A stretch of DNA of 16,665 nucleotides from Balneolia bacterium (GCA_003566395.1 PXDL01000240.1:1-16665), one strand, 5' to 3'; positions 7,864-15,557 are shown, counted from the first letter of the stretch. Made by a program: numbers and translations. Notes: generated from the letters alone by a model not told the origin.

Positions 7864-9699
7864 ATGTGCGGCATAGTCGGATATATTGGCTTCAGAGAAG
7901 CATCTGATGTCATCATTAAAGGTCTCAAAAGACTTGAATACCGTGGATACGATTCCGCCGGTATCGCCATTCTTAACGGAGAAGTAATCATCAAGAAGGG
8001 TAAGGGGAAAGTCGTAAACCTTGAAAAGATGGTCCTCAACGGCCCTGCTAAAGGCACCGTGGGTATCGGCCACACCCGCTGGGCAACACACGGCGAACCC
8101 AACGATGTAAACGCCCACCCTCACTCTGACGGGAAACATGACTTTGCCATTGTTCATAACGGCATCATCGAAAATTACGACTCCCTCAAAAAAGAGCTGA
8201 TTTCAAAGGGCCACACTTTTGACGGTCAGACCGATACCGAAGTTCTGGCACACCTGATCGAAGAAATTCAAAAAGTAGCGGAAGTCGATTTTGAAACCGC
8301 CGTTCAGCTGGCGCTCAAGCAGGTAGACGGCACCTACGGCCTTGCCATCGTAAACAAACACGAGAAAGATAAGATTATCGTAGCCCGCAAAGGTTCACCC
8401 CTGCTGCTTGGTATCGGTGATAATGAAGTCTTTATCGCCTCCGACGCATCACCCATCATAGAATATACCAATAAGGTGGTGTATCTGGATGATGATGAAA
8501 TGGCGGTAATCACCCGCGAGGGGTATCAGGTTAAGACGATCAGTAATATTGAGCTGAACAAACAGGTCCATGAGCTGGAAATGAATATTGAGCAGATAGA
8601 GAAAGGCGGATTCCCGCATTTTATGCTCAAAGAGATCCACGAACAAAGCGATACCATTGCCGACTGTATGCGCGGACGCCTCATGGTGGAAGAAAATCGC
8701 GTCGTTCTCGGCGGCATAGAACGCGTGCTCGACCGGCTGGTGAATGCCCGCCGTCTTGTTATTGCGGCCTGCGGCACAAGCTGGCACGCCGGACTTGTAG
8801 GGGAGTACCTGCTTGAGTACATCGCCAAACTCCCCGTTGAAGTAGAATATGCTTCAGAATTTCGCTACCGTCAGCCACTAATTGACTCCAACGACATCCT
8901 GCTTGTTATTTCACAAAGCGGCGAAACGGCAGATACTCTTGCCGCCGTACGCGAAGCCCGTGAGCGAGGTGCACTGGTGATCGGAATTTGCAACGTGGTC
9001 GGCTCAACCATCGCCCGGGAAACAGATGCCGGTATCTATACACACGCCGGGCCCGAAATCGGGGTGGCCTCAACCAAAGCATTTACGGCTCAGGTTACCG
9101 TTCTCAGCATGATGGCCATATTACTTGGTCAGCGCAGAAAAGTGCTGGGTGAAGCAGATGCCAAAGAGATGATTCATGCTCTGCATGGCATTCCGGCCCA
9201 GGTTGCGAGTATCATGGAAAAACAGGACCAGATCGATACGATTTCCCGTCTTTTCGCCTATGCACCCAATTTTCTGTATCTGGGCCGCAGTTATAATTTC
9301 CCGGTTGCCCTCGAAGGCGCGCTTAAGCTTAAAGAAATTTCCTACATCCACGCCGAAGGGTATCCGGCCGCCGAAATGAAACACGGCCCCATTGCCCTTA
9401 TTGATGAACACATGCCGGTTGTGGTACTTGCGGTTACCGATCACACCAACGACAAAATGATCAGCAACATTGAGGAAGTTCGTGCACGGAAAGGACGCGT
9501 GATAGCCATCACAACAGAAAATAATCACGATGTGCGTAATCTCGCCGAGTTCTGCATCACCATACCCGAAACACATGATGTTTTAACACCGCTGCTTACG
9601 GTAATTCCGCTGCAAATTCTATCCTACCAGATAGCCGTGTATCGCAAATGCCACGTGGATCAGCCGCGCAACCTTGCCAAAAGCGTTACGGTGGAATAA
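7864..9699 (+). CDS. glmS: Glutamine--fructose-6-phosphate aminotransferase (isomerizing)
   Basis: Converts fructose-6-phosphate and glutamine to glucosamine-6-phosphate, the entry to UDP-GlcNAc synthesis in the cytoplasm. At 611 residues it has the standard length. The N-terminus MCGIVGYIG supplies the Ntn-type nucleophile Cys2 (exposed after Met removal), followed by the glutaminase motifs LEYRGYDSAG and HTRWATHGEPNDVNAHPH. Two SIS sugar-isomerase domains follow from about residue 290, with SQSGETADT from residue 350 binding the sugar phosphate. The C-terminus PRNLAKSVTVE is the conserved tail carrying the catalytic lysine. The GlmU-like gene is divergent from it across a long spacer. An intrinsic terminator follows. 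Confidence 0.98.
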   Translation: MCGIVGYIGFREASDVIIKGLKRLEYRGYDSAGIAILNGEVIIKKGKGKVVNLEKMVLNGPAKGTVGIGHTRWATHGEPNDVNAHPHSDGKHDFAIVHNGIIENYDSLKKELISKGHTFDGQTDTEVLAHLIEEIQKVAEVDFETAVQLALKQVDGTYGLAIVNKHEKDKIIVARKGSPLLLGIGDNEVFIASDASPIIEYTNKVVYLDDDEMAVITREGYQVKTISNIELNKQVHELEMNIEQIEKGGFPHFMLKEIHEQSDTIADCMRGRLMVEENRVVLGGIERVLDRLVNARRLVIAACGTSWHAGLVGEYLLEYIAKLPVEVEYASEFRYRQPLIDSNDILLVISQSGETADTLAAVREARERGALVIGICNVVGSTIARETDAGIYTHAGPEIGVASTKAFTAQVTVLSMMAILLGQRRKVLGEADAKEMIHALHGIPAQVASIMEKQDQIDTISRLFAYAPNFLYLGRSYNFPVALEGALKLKEISYIHAEGYPAAEMKHGPIALIDEHMPVVVLAVTDHTNDKMISNIEEVRARKGRVIAITTENNHDVRNLAEFCITIPETHDVLTPLLTVIPLQILSYQIAVYRKCHVDQPRNLAKSVTVE

Positions 9700-9723
9700 G
9701 CCCGGCTTTTTAACCGTTATCCG

Positions 9724-9759
9724 GCCTGATGTACGTTTTCGTGCATCAGGCTTTTTTTT
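9724..9759 (+). terminator. Rho-independent terminator of glmS
   Basis: GCCTGATGTACG (9724-9735), loop TTTT, then CGTGCATCAGGC (9740-9751) form a 12-bp stem with one G-U pair, followed by eight T (9752-9759). It is the strongest terminator in the window. It ends 18 bases before the next start codon. Confidence 0.92.
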
Positions 9760-9777
9760 AGCTGCCGATTTTACAAA

Positions 9778-10338
9778 ATGGATATCCACATCAAAAATAT
9801 GGTTTGCCCGAGATGCGTAACCGCAGTAAAGAACGCACTGAGCGAGGCCGGTATCGGATGGGAAAAGGTAGATCTCGGCATCGTACAAACTTCTGAGCCG
9901 CCCGCAGAGATACAGCTTGATGTGCTTGATGAAAAGCTGGAAAAACTTGGTTTTGAGCGCATCCAAAATCCCGCGCAGCAACTGATAACCCACATCAAAA
10001 AGCTACTCATCACCTATTTGAACGCCCTTGAGGAAGAAAGTGAGCTGCCCGTCCGCTCCGACTATTTATCCGGGCATCTTCATAAAAACTACAGCTATCT
10101 GAGCGATCTTTTTTCAAAGACGGAAGGCCGCAGTATCGAACAACACTGGATCGCCCTGAAAACCGAGCGAGCACGGGAATTACTTGAATCCCAGGACCTT
10201 TCTGTTACCGAAATTGCCCATCGCCTCGGTTACAGCAGCTCGCAATATTTTGCGAACCAGTTCCGTCGCCGGACCGGAATGACGCCGAGCAGCTGGAAAA
10301 AACAACATAAGCTGCGTAAAGGCCGCCAGGCTTTCTGA
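9778..10338 (+). CDS. HMA-like metal-binding domain fused to AraC-type HTH, probable copper regulator
   Basis: A 186-residue predicted transcription factor. The N-terminus MDIHIKNMVCPRC has the fold start and CxxC motif (Cys10, Cys13) of heavy-metal-associated (HMA/Atx1-like) domains, ending around LEKLGFERIQ at residue 62. A helical linker follows. Residues about 90-182 form the two helix-turn-helix units of an AraC family DNA-binding domain: LHKNYSYLSDLFSKTEGRSI, then LSVTEIAHRLGYSSSQYFANQFRRRTGMTPSSW, with the family's typical second-helix and closing sequence. There is no AraC sugar-binding cupin. copA lies 139 bases downstream on the same strand, so direct Cu+ sensing and copA activation is the likely role (inference). 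ATG 9778 is needed to complete the first HMA strand. The start sits 18 bases after the glmS terminator, leaving little room for a separate promoter. Confidence 0.9.
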   Translation: MDIHIKNMVCPRCVTAVKNALSEAGIGWEKVDLGIVQTSEPPAEIQLDVLDEKLEKLGFERIQNPAQQLITHIKKLLITYLNALEEESELPVRSDYLSGHLHKNYSYLSDLFSKTEGRSIEQHWIALKTERARELLESQDLSVTEIAHRLGYSSSQYFANQFRRRTGMTPSSWKKQHKLRKGRQAF

Positions 10339-10477
10339 GACGACTTCAAGAGCCGGGCCATTATTCCCACCCAAAAGTTTTATACATTTTACCGATAAAG
10401 CTGAACGCAAGGCACCGGTTTCGATCTGTATTTTTAACATTCATCATTCCGTTGTAACAGAACCTCGTCATCCAGCT

Positions 10478-12931
10478 ATGGACCAGCAAACTAAAAACCG
10501 TACCGAACAAACAAGACTGCACATTAAAGGCATGAGTTGTGCCTCTTGCGTTTCGGGAGCTGAAAACGCTCTCAAGCAACTCAAGGGCGTTTCAAAAGCT
10601 TCCGTAAATCTGGCGACGGAAGAAGCCGATGTGGAGTACAAGCCCGATGAGCTAAGCATGGACGATTTGGTTCGTGCAATTGAAGACGCCGGATTCGGAG
10701 CCGAACCTGAGCAATCGTCAAAGGCCTCTTCCGGCAATGGATACGGCCGGCATGAATTCAGGCTGAGCATCGGTGGAATGAGCTGCGCCACCTGCGTTTC
10801 AGGTGTTGAAAAAGCCATCTCGAAAGCACCGGGTACCTCGGAGATATCGGTAAATCTGGCCACTGAGGAAGCCCGCTTCACCCGCGACCGGGGTTCGGCT
10901 GAGGACATCATACAGGAAATAGAAAATGCAGGATTCGAGGCCACACTTGCATCTCATTCCGATGACTCGGCCCGGCTTGAAAAAGGCACCGACTCGGTGT
11001 TTAAACGGCGCTTTCTCATTGCGCTTCCCCTCGCTTTCCTGGTTAGCGTGATGGATATGGGCCCGATGCTGATTTCCGGCTGGCATCACGCCATCGCTTC
11101 TTTTTTGTTTGAGTGGAACCTTGCCCAGTTGCTGCTTACAGGCTTTATCATGTTTTACGCCGGGCGATCTTTTTTTACCGGAGCCTGGAAAGCTCTGAAA
11201 CGCAAGGCGGCGGATATGAACACGCTCGTGGCCGTCGGTACCGGCGCCGCATTCCTGTTCAGTGCATACGCTACGTTTTTCGGACGTGAAGGCGCCCTCG
11301 TAGAACCTATGGATGTCTATTTCGATACCGCTGCGGTCATCATCGCGCTGATTCTGCTGGGCAAGTGGATGGAAGAGCGGGCGCGATACAAAAGCCGCGA
11401 TGCGCTGAGCGGCCTGATTCGCCTAACCCCTCAGCAGGCCCATATCGTCAGGGAAAGCGGCCGAACCGAAACCGTGCCCCTTGAAACCATCCAAACCGGC
11501 GACGAGCTGCTCGTTAAGGCATTCGAGCAAATTCCAGTGGACGGTAAAGTAGTGCAGGGGAATCCGTCGGTTGATGAATCCATGATGACAGGTGAAAGCA
11601 TACCCGCAGAAAAGTCGAAAGGCGATGCGGTAACCGGAGGGACACGGAATACAGCCCACTCATTTCGCATGCGCGCCACCGCCGTGGGTAGCGAGACGGC
11701 CCTTGCTCATCTAATTGAAACCGTTCGCAAAGCCCAGGGATCGAAGCCGCCCATTCAGCGTTTGGTTGATAAAGTAGCCTCCATCTTTGTTCCGGTTGTG
11801 ATGGTCATCGCGCTTCTCACCCTGATTACCTGGCTGGCCCTTACCGGCGATCCCGCCCGTGCCGTGGTGAACATGGTGGCGGTTCTTATTATCGCCTGTC
11901 CGTGTGCGCTCGGGCTGGCCACTCCCACCGGCATTATGGTCGGTTCGGGCCGCGCCGCTGAAAAAGGCATCCTCATAAAAGACGCGGTTACGCTGGAAGA
12001 AGCCCGCAAAGTTGATGTAATGCTGCTGGACAAAACCGGAACGCTCACAACCGGCGAGATGTCGCTTGCTAAAATGGTAACTGCGGAGGGGATTGATGAA
12101 ACGTCGCTGATCCGGCTTGCCGCCGCTGTGGAAGCCCAATCAGATCACCCTATTGCAAAAGCTGTAACCGCCTATGCCTCGGCTAAGCAAATTGATGTAC
12201 CGGATGCTGTGGATGTGGAAACCCAGCCCGGCACAGGAATAAGCGGTACGGTCGGCGGCGACCATATCCGTATTGGCGCGGCAGGCAGGCTTCAGGTAGA
12301 TGAAGGCCGTCTGCAGGATTTCATCAAGGAGGAGCAACAGAAAGGACATACCATTCTTGTGGTAATGATCAACGAAGAAACGGGGGGCATCATTTCTGTG
12401 AGTGACGAGCCCCGGCCCGAAGCCCGCGCGTTCATCCAAAATCTGCTTGATGAAAATATTAAGCCGGTTATGGTGACCGGAGATCAGGAGCGAACGGCCC
12501 GGCATATAGCAGACCGCCTCGGCATCACGGATATACGCTACGAGGTGAAACCCGAAGAGAAAGCCGCTATCGTTAAAGAGTTTCAGGATGCGGGCAACCG
12601 GGTGGCCATGGTGGGTGACGGGATAAATGATGCGGCGGCGCTGGTGCAGGCCGATCTCGGTATTGCGCTGTCCGGCGGGACCGATCTTGCGGTTACTTCA
12701 TCGGATATAACCATTGTGGGCAACAGCCTGGACAAGGTTTTTGAAGCCATCACCCTTTCGCGCAAAGCTCTACGCATCATTCGCCAGAATTTGTTCTGGG
12801 CCTTTGTGTATAACACTGCCGGCATTCCGCTTGCTGCATTCGGCATTCTCAGCCCGATGTTTGCCGCCGCCGCTATGGCACTCAGCTCGGTGAGCGTGGT
12901 TTCAAACAGTTTGCGAATTAAGCGGTTGTGA
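10478..12931 (+). CDS. copA: Cu+-exporting P1B-type ATPase CopA
   Basis: An 817-residue inner-membrane pump that exports Cu+ at the cost of ATP. In order: HMA domain 1 with GMSCASC (Cys21, Cys24) and HMA domain 2 with GMSCATC (Cys103, Cys106); the first membrane helices from about residue 180; the actuator-domain TGE at 371-373; the ion-path motif CPC (Cys474, Cys476); the phosphorylated Asp518 in DKTGT; the nucleotide-domain His557-Pro558; GDGIND with Asp714 and Asp718; and the last two helices with YN and MALSSVSVVSNSLRI. CPC plus the YN and MxxSS residues mark the Cu+/Ag+ subgroup. Length and domain order are complete. The HMA-AraC gene lies immediately upstream and may form its regulatory partner. 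Confidence 0.97.
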   Translation: MDQQTKNRTEQTRLHIKGMSCASCVSGAENALKQLKGVSKASVNLATEEADVEYKPDELSMDDLVRAIEDAGFGAEPEQSSKASSGNGYGRHEFRLSIGGMSCATCVSGVEKAISKAPGTSEISVNLATEEARFTRDRGSAEDIIQEIENAGFEATLASHSDDSARLEKGTDSVFKRRFLIALPLAFLVSVMDMGPMLISGWHHAIASFLFEWNLAQLLLTGFIMFYAGRSFFTGAWKALKRKAADMNTLVAVGTGAAFLFSAYATFFGREGALVEPMDVYFDTAAVIIALILLGKWMEERARYKSRDALSGLIRLTPQQAHIVRESGRTETVPLETIQTGDELLVKAFEQIPVDGKVVQGNPSVDESMMTGESIPAEKSKGDAVTGGTRNTAHSFRMRATAVGSETALAHLIETVRKAQGSKPPIQRLVDKVASIFVPVVMVIALLTLITWLALTGDPARAVVNMVAVLIIACPCALGLATPTGIMVGSGRAAEKGILIKDAVTLEEARKVDVMLLDKTGTLTTGEMSLAKMVTAEGIDETSLIRLAAAVEAQSDHPIAKAVTAYASAKQIDVPDAVDVETQPGTGISGTVGGDHIRIGAAGRLQVDEGRLQDFIKEEQQKGHTILVVMINEETGGIISVSDEPRPEARAFIQNLLDENIKPVMVTGDQERTARHIADRLGITDIRYEVKPEEKAAIVKEFQDAGNRVAMVGDGINDAAALVQADLGIALSGGTDLAVTSSDITIVGNSLDKVFEAITLSRKALRIIRQNLFWAFVYNTAGIPLAAFGILSPMFAAAAMALSSVSVVSNSLRIKRL

Positions 12932-13149
12932 TGCGAAATGCAAGGCGGCACAGCTGTAATCCCAATTGGCGAAATTTTCCGAAAAAAAGCGTCTCTGGTA
13001 TCACTTACCTTCAAAGCACAAACAAGCAATATGTTTGAAATCGATGTCCATAAAATCCGGCCTTGGGAAAATGGCGTTTAGAATCGTAGCGGAGGTTTAG
13101 CCATTTTCACATCGGAGTTTCAGGATTACATCCACCCAATAGGGTTCGA

Positions 13150-13189
13150 ATTAGATTTACTCAAAACATAGTGACACATTAAATCTAAT
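13150..13189. repeat. 10-bp perfect inverted repeat, 20-base spacer
   Basis: ATTAGATTTA (13150-13159) and TAAATCTAAT (13180-13189) are exact reverse complements. The spacer contains the first AGTGACAC copy. It could be an operator or a degenerate transposon end. Confidence 0.4.
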
Positions 13190-13236
13190 AGTCGGCCTCT
13201 GTGAATTCGCTGGTTTTAACAGGGAACCAGTGACAC
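13170..13236. repeat. Direct repeat AGTGACAC, two copies
   Basis: AGTGACAC occurs at 13170-13177 and 13229-13236 in the same orientation, each followed by AT-rich sequence (ATTAAAT and TTAATAT). A hairpin, CTGGTT 13210-13215 with AACCAG 13225-13230, abuts the second copy. Repeated GTGTCACT-type motifs recall the multiple terminal repeats of some IS21-like elements; this is a resemblance from memory only. Confidence 0.35.
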
Positions 13237-13247
13237 TTAATATTTGA

Positions 13248-13640
13248 TTACTTCAATGAGTGCAGTCCGATAGTGTTGCCTTCGGTATCCATGCAAATAC
13301 TGCAGAATCCATGTTCTCCGATTGGGAATTTTTGCTGTAGTACCTGACCACCGGCACTTTCTACTCTTGATGTTTCCGTTGCACAGTCTTCACACGTAAA
13401 ATAAACGATTGTTCCACCGGATCCGGGTTTCATTTCACCGGTTTTACACAGGGCCCCGCTGATATTGGTTTCGCCTTCAGCCCACGGAAAGCTCAGCATC
13501 TCCAAATCACCAAATTCCCCCGGTGTTTGCATCGGAATCATTTTGATCTGCAAAACTGTTTCGTAGAATTTCCGAGCCCTGCTCATGTCTTCCACATAAA
13601 TTTCAACCCAGGTAAAAGGATTCTTTGATTGTGTTTTCAT
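13248..13640 (-). CDS. VOC family (glyoxalase/bleomycin-resistance fold) protein
   Basis: A cytoplasmic 130-residue protein of the vicinal-oxygen-chelate fold: two beta-alpha-beta3 modules, residues about 6-65 and 70-130. WVEIYVEDMSRARKFYETVL is the classic first strand and helix, and DTEGNTIGLHS is the classic last strand. Glu13 sits at the first metal-ligand position. Substrate and reaction cannot be told; relatives include uncharacterised PhnB-like and glyoxalase-like proteins. The start is ATG 13638-13640, preceded on its own strand by an AT-rich promoter region. It lies inside the AT-rich insert and is separated from the other three insert genes by 272 bases and a probable terminator, so it is likely its own transcript. 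Confidence 0.88.
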   Translation of the reverse strand: MKTQSKNPFTWVEIYVEDMSRARKFYETVLQIKMIPMQTPGEFGDLEMLSFPWAEGETNISGALCKTGEMKPGSGGTIVYFTCEDCATETSRVESAGGQVLQQKFPIGEHGFCSICMDTEGNTIGLHSLK

Positions 13641-13845
13641 AGTTGTAAGTTTTATGATTATTGATTCGTTGATGGATTTGATGTTAGGACGTTCAACGTG
13701 TTTCGAACATGTACAGTAGCAGGTTAAAAAATCGATTCTGATTATAACAACATTTATATTATATAAAAACTATTCATAAAATATATTATTTCAATAATAT
13801 GAATTTCAAATAATGGGCATCGATTTTTAGATTATTAAAGTTGTC

Positions 13846-13860
13846 TTCTGTACGACAGAA
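13846..13860 (-). repeat. Short hairpin TTCTGT-ACG-ACAGAA
   Basis: Perfect 6-bp stem with a 3-base loop, 53 bases past the stop of the - strand membrane-protein gene. It may act together with the larger hairpin at 13876-13897 in ending or protecting that transcript. Confidence 0.3.
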
Positions 13861-13875
13861 AAGAAGGCGAGCAAA

Positions 13876-13897
13876 GGAGCAGTTTTGAACTGTCTCC
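13876..13897 (-). terminator. Probable terminator of the three-gene minus-strand cluster
   Basis: GGAGCAGTT (13876-13884), loop TTG, then AACTGTCTCC (13888-13897) form a 9-bp stem with one bulged base, about 16 bases after the stop of the 13913-14374 gene. On the - strand it is followed by TTTGCTCG, only a short T tract, so it is weaker than a classical intrinsic terminator. Confidence 0.45.
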
Positions 13898-13912
13898 CAT
13901 AAATCAGGTTCG

Positions 13913-14374
13913 CTAATTTAGAGTTGCTTTATGAGCAAATTCCTTTCTTGTCATTATTAAAGGCAAGCCTATTGTAAACAAAGCAACAATATTGATTATA
14001 ATTACATTATACATTGCATTGTAATAGATTGAAATCACACTATCAATAATGAACCAGGATAATAGCCCAAGCCACATAGCATAATAAGCCCAGGGCTCTT
14101 TTTTCTTAAACGCATTTTCTGAAATCATTATCATTAGAATATGGAACCCTACTATTGTGGCACCTATTATTCCGAAAAGCCAATTTTTCAGTTCTAACGT
14201 CTTTGTATCGAACTCTTTGCCGTCAAAAAATACTTCTTTCGTGTAACTATTATGTAGTTCGAAAAAAAATGAATTCCCGGCAAATGCTACTAATAGTCCT
14301 ACGATTACTATCATAACATTAACATATGTCAACCATTTTTGCCAGAAATAGAACTTCGATGTATTTTTTTCCAT
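13913..14374 (-). CDS. Small four-helix membrane protein, unknown function
   Basis: I do not recognise this 153-residue protein. Four hydrophobic segments are visible at about residues 15-38, 65-86, 95-115 and 120-143, with a Lys-rich loop (ENAFKKKEP) between helices 2 and 3 and an acidic, charged loop (FFDGKEFDTK) between 1 and 2. It has no signal peptide separate from helix 1, no cysteines and no catalytic motif. It is the last gene of a same-strand run after an RDD protein (62-base gap) and a VOC lipoprotein, ending in a probable terminator. AT-rich codons (many ATT, AAT, TTT) set it apart from the flanking core genes. ATG 14372-14374 is the first start in frame. Confidence 0.75.
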   Translation of the reverse strand: MEKNTSKFYFWQKWLTYVNVMIVIVGLLVAFAGNSFFFELHNSYTKEVFFDGKEFDTKTLELKNWLFGIIGATIVGFHILMIMISENAFKKKEPWAYYAMWLGLLSWFIIDSVISIYYNAMYNVIIINIVALFTIGLPLIMTRKEFAHKATLN

Positions 14375-14436
14375 TCTTAGTTAGATTTAGATGGCATACG
14401 GAAAGTGTTGTCAGTATCAAGTTTTACATCAATGCG

Positions 14437-14958
14437 TTAATCCATTTTCCGAACTTTGATTCCTGTATTTGCGAGATAATCGTAAGCACTGCTTTGTCCT
14501 TTACTTACTACAACACTTATGAAATACACAATTACCAATAGTTGTGGTAGAATTAGCATTATCCAAGTCCATGTTGGTATTTCCATGTTATTAGAAGTGT
14601 AGTAGACCGACCAATGTACGCCCGTGTGAGCAAGTTCCCAGGGTAGATATTTCAGCAAATTTCTGAATAATACATTCCTGGCTCTGCTGTTCCGGTCTGT
14701 CAGAACACTAATGTTTTGAAGTTTTTTTCCAACCGTACCTTCCCACGAGCTTTTTTCTGTTAGAAATGAATATAATACCACAGGAAGAGTCAAAGTCGCA
14801 AAACCAATTAATTGAGCGATATATGGGTTTATAATCGGTTCAAAACCGGTAGTTTGAAGGAAAACAGCGGTCAGCCCAAAAAGCACAATCGCATATCCTG
14901 CAATAATCCCGTAATCTATAATCCAGGCTATAATTCTTTTTCGTAATGTCTTGGACAT
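14437..14958 (-). CDS. RDD family membrane protein
   Basis: A 173-residue inner-membrane protein of the RDD family, named for conserved Arg and Asp residues. Arg8 and Asp15 appear in the first helix (RIIAWIIDYGII), the middle signature is WEGTVGKKLQNISVL, and the closing element is SAYDYLANTGIKV. About four hydrophobic segments are visible. Family function is mostly unknown; some members have been linked to ion transport, which cannot be assumed here. It lies 56 bases after the VOC lipoprotein gene and 62 bases before the next membrane-protein gene, so co-transcription is likely. Composition is AT-rich like its neighbours. Confidence 0.85.
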   Translation of the reverse strand: MSKTLRKRIIAWIIDYGIIAGYAIVLFGLTAVFLQTTGFEPIINPYIAQLIGFATLTLPVVLYSFLTEKSSWEGTVGKKLQNISVLTDRNSRARNVLFRNLLKYLPWELAHTGVHWSVYYTSNNMEIPTWTWIMLILPQLLVIVYFISVVVSKGQSSAYDYLANTGIKVRKMD

Positions 14959-15014
14959 AGATTTGTTTTTTTAGGCTAAAGAAGTAGAGGGTTTCAAGGC
15001 ATTTCCATATTGGT

Positions 15015-15557
15015 TTATTTTGTAGTTTTGCCTCCCATTGCTGTGAACACGCTGTCAACCGGTTCCCAAAGTTCTACCTTGGTTCCTTCGGCGTCCAGAA
15101 TATGGACAAATTTTCCATAGTCATATGTTCGAATAGTACCAACTATAGTAACTCCGTTTTCTTTGAGGTTTCTTACGAGACCTTCTATATTTTGAACTCT
15201 GTAGTTTATCATGAATTCTCTGTTGGATGGGGCAAAGTATTCACTACCTTCTTGAAACGGACTCCATTGAAGATAATTTATTTCGTCCGGTCGATTTGCA
15301 TTTCTAAACTCAAAACTTGAGCCCCATTCATTTATTTCAAGTCCTAAATTTTCAGAGTACCATTCTCTCGTTTTTTCAGGATTTTCTGAGAAAAAGAAAA
15401 TTCCTCCAATTCCCGTTACTCTCGGAGTTGTATCGGCCGGTGTAACGGAGTTTTCCGTTTGCTGAGTTGTGTCTGTCACTATATCGTTTTGGTTTGCAGA
15501 CTGACTGCATCCTAATACAACAGATGTCACTATTAGAATTATTAATAATTTATTCAT
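15015..15557 (-). CDS. VOC-domain lipoprotein
   Basis: A 180-residue predicted lipoprotein. MNKLLIILIVTSVVLGCSQS is a type II signal peptide with a VVLGC lipobox (Cys17), followed by a Gln/Thr/Asp-rich tether. Residues about 44-168 form a VOC domain: IGGIFFFSENPEKTREWYSE at the start and HILDAEGTKVELWEP at the end, where the Glu in VELWEP fits the usual C-terminal metal ligand. The frame extends upstream to 15599, but ATG 15555-15557 directly precedes the signal peptide and is chosen. An extracytoplasmic VOC domain is less common than the cytoplasmic kind. It heads the - strand run with the RDD and four-helix genes. Substrate is unknown. Confidence 0.87.
   Translation of the reverse strand: MNKLLIILIVTSVVLGCSQSANQNDIVTDTTQQTENSVTPADTTPRVTGIGGIFFFSENPEKTREWYSENLGLEINEWGSSFEFRNANRPDEINYLQWSPFQEGSEYFAPSNREFMINYRVQNIEGLVRNLKENGVTIVGTIRTYDYGKFVHILDAEGTKVELWEPVDSVFTAMGGKTTK

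Larger units (their letters stand above)
12932..13247. other. Intergenic junction between copA and the AT-rich insert
   Basis: This 316-base stretch has no gene. Its first part is of mixed composition. From about 13140 it holds an inverted repeat, a short hairpin and two copies of AGTGACAC, listed separately. I see no clear copA terminator and no intact transposase. Confidence 0.45.
13641..13912. other. AT-rich intergenic region with several palindromes
   Basis: No gene is seen. Only 5 of the 60 bases at 13741-13800 are G or C. It contains the palindrome ACGTTCAACGT (13689-13699), a 10-bp inverted repeat pair AAAAATCGAT (13727-13736) / ATCGATTTTT (13819-13828), and ATATTATT-TC-AATAATAT (13783-13800). 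The part near 13650-13740 should contain the promoter of the - strand VOC gene. Confidence 0.45.

Noticed and set aside
13140..13160. GGTTCGAATT, resembling a tRNA T-loop and hence a possible tRNA-type attachment site
   Set aside because: The flanking bases do not form the T stem, and no acceptor or anticodon arm is present.
13741..13830. AT-rich region as a replication origin
   Set aside because: No DnaA-box cluster (TTATNCACA) or replication initiator gene was seen.
14375..14436. Possible integron attC site between insert genes (AACGC / GCGTTAA)
   Set aside because: No matching inverted partner or GTTRRRY core is found, and the gaps between the insert genes do not share a common repeat.
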